A stretch of DNA of 14,500 bases from a bacterium. GTDB lineage: Bacteria > Armatimonadota > Fimbriimonadia > Fimbriimonadales > JBAXQP01. The position numbers and the translations under genes were made by a program. Below the pieces are notes generated by a model. The model had not been told where the DNA came from and did no database searches. It saw nothing but the letters and a program-made list of their open reading frames with translations. The stretch covers positions 1 through 14,500 of the forward strand of contig JBAXQP010000033.1 in assembly GCA_037131655.1 (NCBI GenBank). Direction: 5' to 3'. Positions 1-6,456 of the stretch are shown piece by piece (position 1 is the stretch's first letter; every line of letters starts with the position of its first letter).

Positions 1-344
1 CTGCGGACGACTGTCGGCTGACTATCGGCAGATGGATAGGCGCCATGCACATCCGACGGGACCCCACGCATCGGCCCGTTCCGCCACATATGGGCAACTT
101 TGAACTTGTCCTCGAAGTTCTTATAAGCATAAACATCATCCCCCCGATCATGCCGCTGCTCCACAACCTCATAAGGCGCACCCTCCGGCTTCCCATCAAG
201 CGCTACGGTTTCCCATTTGCCATCAGCATTAATATGAAACTCCCCCGCCCACCCACTGGGCGTTTTGATCCACTGGATTCGGCATAAGTCATTGCTGAGG
301 ATAATTTCTTTATCGTTGATTAGATAGGTGGGTTTGTTTGGCAT
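1..344 (-). CDS. hypothetical protein, partial (C-terminus off left edge)
   Basis: An open frame starts with ATG at 342-344 and runs leftward off the window with no stop for about 114 codons. A GGAG lies roughly 9-12 nt before the ATG on the minus strand, a usable ribosome binding site. The N-terminus reads MPNKPTYLINDKEI and continues as a soluble, charged sequence rich in Trp, Asp, Gly and Lys, for example GEFHINADGKWETV and KFKVAHMWRNGP. I see no signal peptide or membrane segment. I do not recognise the family. The alternating polar/aromatic pattern suggests beta-rich structure, but that is inference. The opposite-strand frame at 45-287 has low-complexity, Pro/Ile-rich sequence and is taken as its shadow. 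Confidence 0.6.
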   Translation of the reverse strand, partial: MPNKPTYLINDKEIILSNDLCRIQWIKTPSGWAGEFHINADGKWETVALDGKPEGAPYEVVEQRHDRGDDVYAYKNFEDKFKVAHMWRNGPMRGVPSDVHGAYPSADSQPTVVR

Positions 345-360
345 CGTAAGCACTCTCCAT

Positions 361-574
361 AGGTTCTGGAATTAGTGTGGCACATAGGTTGGTAAGGAGG
401 CAAGAAGCGCCCTTCGATATGGCCTAACGGCCTACTCAGGGAAGCGGATTCGGGGTAGTGGCTAGCAGCCTCAGCATCCCTGAGTAGCGGCGCGCAGCAA
501 AGAATTCCGAGACCTTATGGGGTCTAGGCTGGTCACGAAAAGAGAAAGCTGTTTGCCTCTTTCGACACCTACTA
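361..574. repeat. intergenic repeat-like region with an 11-bp inverted repeat
   Basis: No gene is seen between the two minus-strand genes. The stretch holds an 11-bp perfect inverted repeat, CTACTCAGGGA (432-442) against TCCCTGAGTAG (477-487). Inside it, ACTCAGGGAAGCGGA (434-448) recurs exactly at 12337-12351. The segment 412-439 matches 7658-7685 at 21 of 28 positions. A small dyad, AGACC (510-514) with GGTCT (521-525), and a GAAAG/CTTTC dyad near 543-563 lie downstream of the decarboxylase stop and could be weak terminators on the minus strand, though neither has a clean U-tract. The pattern suggests a dispersed, degenerate intergenic repeat family. Confidence 0.5.
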
Positions 575-2020
575 CTAGATGCCTAGCTCTTTCCAGATGG
601 AATCGATATGATTTTTTACCTCGGAGGACATCCGTATCTCGGGGGGCCATTCTCTTGGGAAACCTTCGGAGGGGAGTTTATGGGTGCAATCCAGGCCAAG
701 CTTGCCACCAAAACCCATCACATCTGAGGCATGATCAAGTACATCGCATGGCCCTTTGACGATAAGAGAATCTCTGGCAGGGTCGGTGTTTGCGCCCATT
801 CGCCAGATGCATTCGCTGATGTCCTGCACGTTCACATCGGCGTCGAAAACGAAGATGTATTTGGTAAACATCATCTGCCCCAAACCCCATAGGGCATTCA
901 TGATCTTGAAGGCATGACCCGGATAGCGTTTCTTAATAGAGACCAAGGCGACGTTATGGAATGCGCCTTCGATGGGGAGGTTCATATCGACGATTTCTGG
1001 CAGGGTCAGCCGGATTAAGGGCAGGAAGATGCGCTCAATAGCTTTACCCATCCATCCATCCTCCATCGGCGGAATGCCTACAATTGTTGCCGGATAAACG
1101 GGTTTCTTGCGTTGGGTGATGGCGGTGATGTGGAGCACAGGATACTCATCAGCGAGGCTGTAATAGCCGGTATGATCGCCGAAAGGGCCTTCCGTTCGGC
1201 GCTCCAGGGGATCGACATAGCCTTCAATCACGATTTCACTATCGGCAGGCACTTCGATATTAAGCGTTCGGCATTTGACCATTTCCACAGGACTATGTCG
1301 CAGGAAACCAGCAAAGAGCATCTCATCAATTCCCGATGGCAATGGGGCAATTGAACTGAAAATAACCGCAGGGTCTCCCCCCAGGGCAACGGCAACTTCA
1401 ATTCGTCGATTTTTCTCTTCCGCAAGCCGGTAATGCTCCGCGCCCTCTTTGTGCATCTGCCAGTGCATCCCCGCCGTGCATTTGTCAAACTGCTGAATAC
1501 GATACATCCCCACATTGCGCTTGCCGGTTAGCGGGTCGTGGGTGAAAACAAGTGGGAGGGTGATATATCGACCGCCATCCATCGGCCAACAATGAAGAAG
1601 GGGGTAACGGTTAAGATCAACGTCTTTACCTTCAAAAACGACCTCCTGGCAGCGTCCTTCTTTAACGGTTTTTGGTGGGAGAGAAGCCAAGCGTCTGAGT
1701 TTTGGCACCATACGGAGCTTTTCAATAATGCCCTTTGGGATTTCCGGCTTGATAAGCTCAGTGATTTCGTCGGCAATACTCTCAAAATCATCCACCCCCA
1801 ACGCCATGCTCATTCGTTTTCGACTGCCCATGGTATTGATGGCAACGGGGATGTCAAACCCTTTCGGCTTTTCGATAAGCAGCGCAGGGCCATCCGTTTT
1901 CATCATCCGATCTGCTACTTCTGTGATTTCCAAGTGCGGATCGAGCGGATACTGAATACGCTTCAGCTCCCCTTCTGTTTCCAATCGAGTTAAAAATTCC
2001 TGAAAGTCCCGATAAGCCAT
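575..2020 (-). CDS. UbiD-family decarboxylase
   Basis: Encodes a 481-residue cytoplasmic member of the UbiD/Fdc1 family. These enzymes reversibly (de)carboxylate aromatic or alpha,beta-unsaturated acids using prenylated FMN made by UbiX. The family signatures are present: NVGMYRIQ (Asn and Arg of the cofactor/active-site region), HWQMHK (metal-binding His), GIDEMLFAG (metal-site Glu), and ERRTEGPFGDHTGYY carrying the catalytic Glu pair, followed by EDGWMGKAIERIFLPL. Length matches the family. An upstream GTG at 2026 is possible, but GGAGGT (2027-2032) sits 6 nt before ATG 2020, so ATG is the chosen start. Neither a ubiX gene nor menaquinone or ubiquinone genes lie in this window, so the substrate is open: quinone precursor (UbiD/MqnL-like) or another aromatic acid. 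Confidence 0.93.
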   Translation of the reverse strand: MAYRDFQEFLTRLETEGELKRIQYPLDPHLEITEVADRMMKTDGPALLIEKPKGFDIPVAINTMGSRKRMSMALGVDDFESIADEITELIKPEIPKGIIEKLRMVPKLRRLASLPPKTVKEGRCQEVVFEGKDVDLNRYPLLHCWPMDGGRYITLPLVFTHDPLTGKRNVGMYRIQQFDKCTAGMHWQMHKEGAEHYRLAEEKNRRIEVAVALGGDPAVIFSSIAPLPSGIDEMLFAGFLRHSPVEMVKCRTLNIEVPADSEIVIEGYVDPLERRTEGPFGDHTGYYSLADEYPVLHITAITQRKKPVYPATIVGIPPMEDGWMGKAIERIFLPLIRLTLPEIVDMNLPIEGAFHNVALVSIKKRYPGHAFKIMNALWGLGQMMFTKYIFVFDADVNVQDISECIWRMGANTDPARDSLIVKGPCDVLDHASDVMGFGGKLGLDCTHKLPSEGFPREWPPEIRMSSEVKNHIDSIWKELGI

Positions 2021-2056
2021 ACCCACACCTCCGACACAATTCAGCTTACCACGGTT

Positions 2057-2082
2057 GATTGGAATTGTTCAATTAGGCAATC
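2057..2082. promoter_or_regulatory. dyad upstream of the UbiD-family gene (possible operator)
   Basis: AATTG (2063-2067), TT, CAATT (2070-2074) is a perfect short palindrome, flanked by a further GATT (2057-2060)/AATC (2079-2082) pair. It lies about 37-60 nt upstream of the decarboxylase ATG. On the minus strand a TTGAAC hexamer overlaps it and could be a -35 element. The -10 is not convincing. A role as operator is inference. Confidence 0.25.
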
Positions 2083-2214
2083 CCAATGAGGGGGTTAGTA
2101 GGCTTCGCCCCTACGGTGAACTGGGCTACATCTGAAAAAGAAAGAACCCTATCACCTAACACCTTAAAACGGACAGGTATTTTCACGGGTTTCTTAATAA
2201 ATTTACCGTGTACA

Positions 2215-2243
2215 TTAAAGTTTAAAAAATTCCTTGGTATAAT
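2215..2243 (+). promoter_or_regulatory. putative promoter of the TPP riboswitch transcript
   Basis: TATAAT at 2238-2243 is a perfect -10. The hexamer 17 nt upstream, TTAAAG (2215-2220), is a weak -35. Transcription would begin near 2250, just before the GC-rich hairpin (CGGCGC 2254-2259 with GCGCCG 2265-2270) and about 27 nt before the aptamer, a usual spacing for a riboswitch leader. Confidence 0.6.
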
Positions 2244-2276
2244 GTAAATTAATCGGCGCTCGGTGCGCCGAGTGCG

Positions 2277-2369
2277 ACCGCTAGGGGAGCCTTTGCAATA
2301 AGGCTGAGAGTCCCGCTACAGGGAGACCCTTTAAACCTGATCCGGTTAGAACCGGCGAAGGGAAGTTGT
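2277..2369 (+). ncRNA. TPP (THI-box) riboswitch aptamer
   Basis: This is a thiamin pyrophosphate-sensing leader RNA. The two hallmark conserved blocks are present: CTGAGA at 2304-2309, closing the helix formed by AGCC and GGCT, and ACCTGATC at 2335-2342. The second block is followed by the CCGGTT/AACCGG helix and the GCGAAGGGAAG 3' block. P1 can form between 2277-2282 and 2364-2369 with one mismatch. A strong intrinsic terminator follows at 2400-2436. CGGCG (2353-2357) in the aptamer is complementary to CGCCG (2400-2404) in the terminator's 5' arm, so ligand-free RNA could use it as an antiterminator; this fits a transcriptional OFF switch. No thi gene follows: the next gene, about 100 nt beyond the terminator, is a membrane protein of unassigned function. 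Confidence 0.93.
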
Positions 2370-2399
2370 GTTGTACACAAAAGCCTTCCTTCAATCTTA

Positions 2400-2436
2400 C
2401 GCCGCTTCCGAACTCCGGACGCGGCGGCTTCTTTTT
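2400..2436 (+). terminator. intrinsic terminator of the TPP riboswitch
   Basis: The 5' arm 2400-2410 (CGCCGCTTCCG) pairs with 2416-2426 (CGGACGCGGCG) around an AACTC loop, giving ten pairs with one T/C mismatch. A T-rich run (2429-2436, TTCTTTTT) follows. A second T-run (2442-2447) is nearby. It is the expression platform of the riboswitch. Confidence 0.85.
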
Positions 2437-2467
2437 CAACGTTTTTTCAATCAAATTCCCTGTATTA

Positions 2468-2496
2468 TTGACAGGAGTAGTATTTAATTATATAAT
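2468..2496 (+). promoter_or_regulatory. consensus sigma-70 promoter for the membrane protein gene
   Basis: TTGACA (2468-2473), a 17-nt spacer and TATAAT (2491-2496) form a perfect consensus promoter. Transcription would start near 2503, leaving a leader of about 37 nt before the ATG at 2540. It lies downstream of the riboswitch terminator, so the membrane gene can be transcribed independently of TPP control. Confidence 0.85.
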
Positions 2497-2539
2497 ACTC
2501 TTTAGTGTAGTTTAATATTTGCAAAGGAAGGTGAATTAA

Positions 2540-3223
2540 ATGGTAGACATCGGACGTTGGTTAAATGCGGGATGGGAAGCATTTCAGCGAAATGCAGCAG
2601 CTTTTGTTATAGCAACAATAGTTGGTTATTTGCTCGGTATGGTTACATGCGGAATTCTATTTCCAGTTATGTTAGCCGGTTGGGCATTGATGGCGCTGAA
2701 GGCGCTGAAGGGCGAAAAGGTCGAAATTGGCGACTTGTTTAAGCCATTTGATAAGTTCGGCACCCTCTTCATACTCTGGGTGTTGTTATTTGTCATAACA
2801 ATTGTCATATACGGCATTATGTTCGCTTCGGCTTTTATACCGATCTTAGGCATTCTTATGCTCTTGGTATACCTAGTGCTTTTTGCCTTAACTCCATTAG
2901 TTTCGTTCGTAGTCTATTTTGCTGTGTTTGAGATTGTCGACCGCGGCACTGATGCAATGAAAGCTCTGACAAACGCTTGGAACGTTGTCCAGAAAAACAT
3001 GGCAATGTTTTGGGTGGCAGGCTTAGTACTATCGATTGTCTCATCTATAGGCAGTGTAGTAGTTGTAGGTATTCTTGTTACGCTTCCAATTGCAATGATT
3101 GCTTTTGGAGCAGCCTACATGGATAACTATGGCGTGGCAGGGGCGCCTCAAGTTCCTCCAACCACACCGACCCCAACTCCTCCGGCGCCGATGGCTCCTC
3201 CTGAGGAACCACCAATCATATAA
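2540..3223 (+). CDS. multi-pass membrane protein with proline-rich C-terminal tail
   Basis: 227 residues. The start is well supported by AAGGAAGGTG at 2524-2533 before ATG. Hydrophobic segments lie near residues 20-50 (two helices or a hairpin), 75-97, 99-130 and 155-190, so about five or six membrane passes are likely. The loop LKGEKVEIGDLFKPFDKFG, between the first helices and the rest, resembles a conserved pattern in poorly characterised DUF4013/DUF975-like membrane proteins. I recall this from family appearance and could not search. The last 26 residues carry about twelve prolines with Thr/Ala and are probably a flexible cytoplasmic or periplasmic tail. The gene stands alone, with its own perfect promoter and a strong terminator. 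The upstream TPP riboswitch could add thiamin-responsive read-through transcription, but nothing in the protein identifies a thiamin transporter. Confidence 0.85.
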   Translation: MVDIGRWLNAGWEAFQRNAAAFVIATIVGYLLGMVTCGILFPVMLAGWALMALKALKGEKVEIGDLFKPFDKFGTLFILWVLLFVITIVIYGIMFASAFIPILGILMLLVYLVLFALTPLVSFVVYFAVFEIVDRGTDAMKALTNAWNVVQKNMAMFWVAGLVLSIVSSIGSVVVVGILVTLPIAMIAFGAAYMDNYGVAGAPQVPPTTPTPTPPAPMAPPEEPPII

Positions 3224-3246
3224 CCTTAAAGTCAGGTGTTAGAGTT

Positions 3247-3275
3247 AAAAAAGGCAGCATTCGCTGCCTTTTTTT
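3247..3275 (+). terminator. intrinsic terminator after the membrane protein gene
   Basis: GGCAGC (3253-3258), loop ATTC, GCTGCC (3263-3268), followed by seven T. An A-run precedes the stem, so the structure could also work on the minus strand. Confidence 0.92.
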
Positions 3276-3374
3276 ATTGCCCCCTAATGTTCTTCAGAAA
3301 ATCACCCGATACTTTTATGGGGTGGTTTCCGCCTTCTTTATTTGCGATTGTTATGGTGGTTTTATCTGTTCTGT

Positions 3375-3416
3375 CCTGGCTTTTGATAATAGGCTCAAAT
3401 TGAGCATTTGACCAGG
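3375..3416 (+). promoter_or_regulatory. possible promoter/operator dyad before the zinc-finger gene
   Basis: GATAAT (3385-3390) could be a -10 element. Three bases downstream lies a perfect dyad, GCTCAA (3393-3398), A, TTGAGC (3400-3405), where the transcription start would fall. An outer pair CCTGG (3375-3379)/CCAGG (3412-3416) surrounds it. No good -35 is visible. An operator or leader hairpin is inference. Confidence 0.35.
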
Positions 3417-3434
3417 TAAATTTCGGGGGGAAAG

Positions 3435-4172
3435 ATGTTCGGAAAGTCGAAATGCACTTCGATCCAAAAGAAGTTCTGGGCTTACTTAGTTGACGAAATA
3501 AGCTCGGAACGCGAGAAAGCGCGATTGGTAACTCATGTCGCTTCCTGTGCCGAATGTCAGTTTGAATTGGCAAAACGGCGAGAAGCGCTCGCTTTGCTCC
3601 TTAATCAGGATACATCCATTAAAAGCCAAATCGGAGAACCTGATATCAAGCCCAAAGCCAATACAAAACGAGCCACCAGGTCACCTCTTACATTCGCAGC
3701 TTTGGTCGCATTGACGGCAATTGGAATGGGATTAGGTTGGCGGGAAGTCGGAATGCCCAAAGGGACCTTTTTCAAGTTTGCATCCGTCAATCAAGCAAGT
3801 TCTGCCCAAAATACCCCTGCAGAACAGTCAAGTTCTTCTGTTGCTACTGAACAGACAGTTGAGGAAGAAGTTCCGGCTGTTACTTTGGCTGAAGCTGTTC
3901 CTGTAGTCAACGAGCCAGGTTTAAAGACTGAGGCGCCGGAAGATAAGCCTTTACTCTTAGCGCGCACGATAAGTCCCCAAACTACTTTAAGAATTGCTGC
4001 TAAACGGCAAGTCGTTGCTCGTCGCCCAGTTACACCCAGAAAACGTATTGTTACCCATCCCCGCCCTAGAGTTCGAATTGCCAGACAACACACCCCTGCG
4101 CCAAGACCGGCTGTTGCGGTCTATGCGCCGAATGGTGAACTGGTCGGCTCTTCGGCGGTCGAACCTAAATAA
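3435..4172 (+). CDS. single-pass membrane protein with anti-sigma-type zinc finger
   Basis: 245 residues. A GGGGGG ribosome binding site (3425-3430) precedes ATG. The N-terminal domain has Cys7, then HVASCAEC with His34, Cys38 and Cys41: the C...H-x3-C-x2-C arrangement of the zinc-binding anti-sigma (ZAS/putative zinc-finger) fold. One membrane helix follows (about 85-102, FAALVALTAIGMGLG). The remainder would be periplasmic: a Ser/Glu-rich acidic stretch (about 125-170), then an Arg/Pro-rich basic tail (about 188-225). Family knowledge makes it a candidate anti-sigma or regulatory anchor, but no sigma factor gene lies beside it. The only sigma gene in the window (9521-10156) is far away and of a type not normally ZAS-controlled. 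It is probably co-transcribed with the STN-domain gene 29 nt downstream. Confidence 0.8.
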   Translation: MFGKSKCTSIQKKFWAYLVDEISSEREKARLVTHVASCAECQFELAKRREALALLLNQDTSIKSQIGEPDIKPKANTKRATRSPLTFAALVALTAIGMGLGWREVGMPKGTFFKFASVNQASSAQNTPAEQSSSSVATEQTVEEEVPAVTLAEAVPVVNEPGLKTEAPEDKPLLLARTISPQTTLRIAAKRQVVARRPVTPRKRIVTHPRPRVRIARQHTPAPRPAVAVYAPNGELVGSSAVEPK

Positions 4173-4201
4173 GAAACTGATTTCATGTCAGGGAGGAAAT
4201 G

Positions 4202-4966
4202 ATGATTCGATTAGTGTGGATTTTAAGTTTAGTTTTAATTGGACTATCAGCAATTGCTCAGGTAACAGAACCGGCAGTTGCCACCGACACAACAATTTCG
4301 CCTCGGATTACGATTGATGCCAAAGGATCGGATATTCGCGATGTCGTTCACAGCGTTTTCCAGCAAGCGAAAATGGACTATGTGATGGAGCAGTACTCAC
4401 GAGGTCTCGTGTACTTATCCGTCCATGACGTTCCTTTAGAGCGAGCTTTGCAAGCATTGAGCGATGCCGCCAATATCCAGTTTGTTCTTAAAAGCGGAAT
4501 TTATATGGTTGGGCCAAGGCCGAAAGAGAGCGTAGTTACCCCAGCCCTTGCACCGGTTAAACCGGTTGTTGATTATCTGTCGAAGACCATTACAATAAAC
4601 GTCACCAAGGAGCCCATCGCCGAGGTTGTGAAGTCACTCGCAACCCAAACCGGCGCAAATCTTGAACTCGATCCAAACTGCCCATCTTATCAGGTGAGCA
4701 TGTGCCTTCAGAGTAAGTCATTGAAAATCGCACTTAATGCTTTGAGTAATGCCGCCCCATTAATCTATTCAAGCATGCCCGATGGAACCATCAAGGTTCG
4801 CATGAAGACCACTTCGATCCAATCGTCGAACAATATCACCGGTGTTGAGCTAGGCAACGGCCCTCTCCTGCGAACTTGCGCTCGATGCCACCGAAATAAC
4901 GATAACGAATGGCGCTGGTGCCCCTTCTGCGGCAAATTTATAGGCAAATCCGAGGGTACGAAGTAA
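4202..4966 (+). CDS. exported protein with two STN-like domains and a C-terminal zinc ribbon
   Basis: 254 residues from ATG 4202. The in-frame ATG at 4199 is only 2 nt from GGAGG (4192-4196), whereas 4202 leaves 5 nt. An N-terminal signal peptide (MIRLVWILSLVLIGLSAIAQ) predicts export. Two similar segments follow, about residues 36-104 (ITIDAKGSDIRDVV...VPLERALQAL) and 129-202 (ITINVTKEPIAEVV...LKIALNAL). Each has the beta-strand, helix, strand, 'LxxALxxL' pattern of secretin/TonB short N-terminal (STN) domains. The C-terminus carries CARC and CPFC (Cys226/229 and 240/243), a four-Cys zinc ribbon. It may act in an envelope or secretin-related complex with the preceding zinc-finger membrane protein. 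No secretin channel domain is present, so it is not itself a secretin. Confidence 0.75.
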   Translation: MIRLVWILSLVLIGLSAIAQVTEPAVATDTTISPRITIDAKGSDIRDVVHSVFQQAKMDYVMEQYSRGLVYLSVHDVPLERALQALSDAANIQFVLKSGIYMVGPRPKESVVTPALAPVKPVVDYLSKTITINVTKEPIAEVVKSLATQTGANLELDPNCPSYQVSMCLQSKSLKIALNALSNAAPLIYSSMPDGTIKVRMKTTSIQSSNNITGVELGNGPLLRTCARCHRNNDNEWRWCPFCGKFIGKSEGTK

Positions 4967-4992
4967 CTCATAAATTGAAATATATTGCATTC

Positions 4993-5028
4993 AGCCTGCC
5001 CGAATAATTCGAGCAGGCTTTTTCTTTT
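4993..5028 (+). terminator. intrinsic terminator of the zinc-finger/STN operon
   Basis: AGCCTGC (4993-4999) pairs with GCAGGCT (5013-5019). An inner CGAA/TTCG helix (5001-5004 with 5008-5011) closes a TAA loop after one mismatch. The T-rich run TTTTTCTTTT follows. Confidence 0.9.
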
Positions 5029-5034
5029 ATGATG

Positions 5035-5192
5035 TTCGCCTGACGACTAAAGTCGCGGCTGTTAATAGCCAAGTCCGCCTAGGCAGTCTCCTGAAGGGGC
5101 GCGAAGCGTCATGGGTAACTCTTTCTCGATTCGTCATCTAGCTTCTTGCCTCTTGCTTCTTTCTTCTCACCCATCGCCATCCTAAACAAGTA
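5035..5192. repeat. intergenic repeat-like DNA, no gene seen
   Basis: The segment contains the small palindrome CGACT-AA-AGTCG and the phrase GCCAAGTCCGCCTAGGC. A pyrimidine-rich run of imperfect CTTCTTGCCT/CTTGCTTCTTTCTTC units (about 5141-5167) follows. No convincing open frame is seen on either strand. It resembles degenerate dispersed intergenic repeats and shares the 'ccaagt' phrase with 7621-7626. Confidence 0.4.
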
Positions 5193-5221
5193 TTGACGCA
5201 GGATCGGAAGTGTGATAGACT
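5193..5221 (+). promoter_or_regulatory. promoter giving a likely leaderless mRNA for the serine hydrolase
   Basis: TTGACG (5193-5198; five of six consensus), a 17-nt spacer, and TAGACT (5216-5221; TANNNT type). Only six bases (TCGGTT) separate the -10 from ATG 5228, so transcription should begin at or within a base of the start codon. No Shine-Dalgarno is present. Confidence 0.65.
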
Positions 5222-5227
5222 TCGGTT

Positions 5228-6289
5228 ATGTTACGGTTGATGAATGCGCTTAATGAACTCATGAAACAGGGAATTGCGGATGAGGCTTTCCCTGGGGCGG
5301 TTTGTGCGATCGTTAAACCGAATCAGGTTATCCTTCGAGAAGCTTGGGGGTTAGCCGATCCGGAAAGTAAAACGCCTGCGGCTATCGATACCATCTATGA
5401 TATCGCCTCATTGACAAAACCGATTACAGTAACTGCTGTGGGGCTTCTTATCGAAAGAGGGAAACTCTGTCTGGACCAAATGGTTACCTATTGGCTTCCT
5501 GAAGCAGAGCATTTGGCTGCGGTCACCCTTCGCCAACTCATCACCCACACAAGCGGACTGCCGTCTTGGAAAGATTATTTTCAAGTTGGGAGGAACAAAA
5601 AGGCGATCTTGGAAGCAGTATATGCGACGCCACTGGAAGCCATGCCCGGTCAGCGTTATTGTTATAGTGATGTCGGCTACATCCTCCTCGGAGCCATTAT
5701 AGAAACAGTGGTAAGGCAGCCATTAAATGACTTCTTGCGCCAAAATCTTTTTGAACCTCTCGGGATGAATGATACGAGCTATTTGCCGAATCAATCTCTC
5801 AAATCCCGTTTTGCCGTCACCGGTCATTGCGTAACAAGACTAAATCAAACCCTCAAAGGCGAGGTGCATGATGCGAATACAGCCACGATGGGAGGGGTAG
5901 CGGGTCATGCCGGCCTTTTCAGCGCTATCAATGACCTAATAATTTTCGCTCAGACTATCTTAAATGAAGGCCAATTTGAGGGAAAACGCATCCTAAGTCC
6001 GGCGACTCTGTGTGAAATGGCAACTAATCAAAATGCCCCCAATATCGAAGCCCACACCTTCGGCTGGTTTGCCTATCCGAACGGTTATCACCCACGTGCC
6101 GATTTGCTTTCTCGGCAATCATTCGGTCATACAGGTTTCACCGGAACCGTTATGGTTTTCGATCCTGCAATTAAGAGCGCACTCATTCTATTAACGAATC
6201 GTATCTACTCCGATCCCGAAGCTGCGAGATTTCCCTTATACCGAAAACGCATCTTAAATATCATGGCTGCCATCGCTTCAGAGATGTGA
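5228..6289 (+). CDS. serine hydrolase, beta-lactamase/penicillin-binding fold (PF00144-like)
   Basis: 353 residues, typical for this class C-like family of esterases, D-aminopeptidases and transpeptidase relatives. Motif 1 is S61-L-T-K64 in YDIASLTKPIT (nucleophile Ser and general-base Lys). Motif 2 is Y146-S-D148 in YCYSDVGYILLG. Motif 3 is H301-T-G303 in FGHTGFTGT, replacing KTG as is common in esterase-like members. The family landmarks LITHTSGLP (105-113) and GGVAGHAGLFS (222-232) are also present. No signal peptide is seen, so it is probably cytoplasmic, which favours an esterase or amidase over a cell-wall role. The substrate cannot be named. Start choice rests on the promoter 6 nt upstream; ATG 5243, in frame five codons later, also lacks an SD. 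Confidence 0.9.
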   Translation: MLRLMNALNELMKQGIADEAFPGAVCAIVKPNQVILREAWGLADPESKTPAAIDTIYDIASLTKPITVTAVGLLIERGKLCLDQMVTYWLPEAEHLAAVTLRQLITHTSGLPSWKDYFQVGRNKKAILEAVYATPLEAMPGQRYCYSDVGYILLGAIIETVVRQPLNDFLRQNLFEPLGMNDTSYLPNQSLKSRFAVTGHCVTRLNQTLKGEVHDANTATMGGVAGHAGLFSAINDLIIFAQTILNEGQFEGKRILSPATLCEMATNQNAPNIEAHTFGWFAYPNGYHPRADLLSRQSFGHTGFTGTVMVFDPAIKSALILLTNRIYSDPEAARFPLYRKRILNIMAAIASEM

Positions 6290-6314
6290 TTTCTCTAATC
6301 TCTTCTCTATCGGC

Positions 6315-6320
6315 TATAAT
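6315..6320 (+). promoter_or_regulatory. possible -10 element of the porin gene
   Basis: TATAAT at 6315-6320 is perfect, but the region 16-18 nt upstream has no good -35. Transcription from it would give a leader of about 130 nt containing the alternative hairpins at 6386-6434. Confidence 0.4.
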
Positions 6321-6385
6321 ATGGCGTTATATAAGCGCACGCAATTATTTTGGATAGATTTCTGGCGTGTAACATTGCCCAAAAG

Positions 6386-6434
6386 AGCGGTCAAGGAATG
6401 ACCGCAAAATTATAAAACTGACCGCTTGACGGTC
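6386..6434 (+). promoter_or_regulatory. mutually exclusive hairpins in the porin leader
   Basis: Hairpin A pairs GCGGTCA (6387-6393) with TGACCGC (6399-6405) around AGGAA. Hairpin B pairs GACCG (6420-6424) with CGGTC (6430-6434) around CTTGA. The first arm, AGCGGTCA (6386-6393), is also an 8-bp match to TGACCGCT (6419-6426), so an alternative long-range fold would break both hairpins. The element ends 13 nt before the SD GGAG (6447-6450). Two mutually exclusive folds hint at a leader-level regulator; the ligand or trigger is unknown. Confidence 0.45.
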
Positions 6435-6456
6435 TATTGGATCTATGGAGAAATGT

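Noticed and set aside
1538..1993. 151-codon plus-strand open frame
   Set aside because: It lies fully antisense to the UbiD-family gene, whose motifs are intact along the whole length, and its product has no recognisable pattern.
2254..2272. GC-rich hairpin before the riboswitch as an upstream terminator
   Set aside because: The CGGCGC/GCGCCG stem has no T-tract after it. More likely it is part of the riboswitch leader.
2540..3223. Membrane protein as the thiamin transporter ThiT or another known TPP-regulated transporter
   Set aside because: Length and helix number are roughly similar, but I see no ThiT-like motif, and the proline-rich tail and DUF-like loop do not fit. Adjacency to the riboswitch alone is not enough.
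3274..3573. 99-codon minus-strand open frame
   Set aside because: It starts inside the zinc-finger gene, ends at the preceding terminator and has no SD or family features. The plus-strand zinc-finger gene has clear motifs and a ribosome binding site.
5141..5167. CTTCTTGCCTCTTGCTTCTTTCTTC as a tandem repeat or CRISPR-like array
   Set aside because: It is a short imperfect pyrimidine-rich run with no regular spacers and no repeat unit of constant length.
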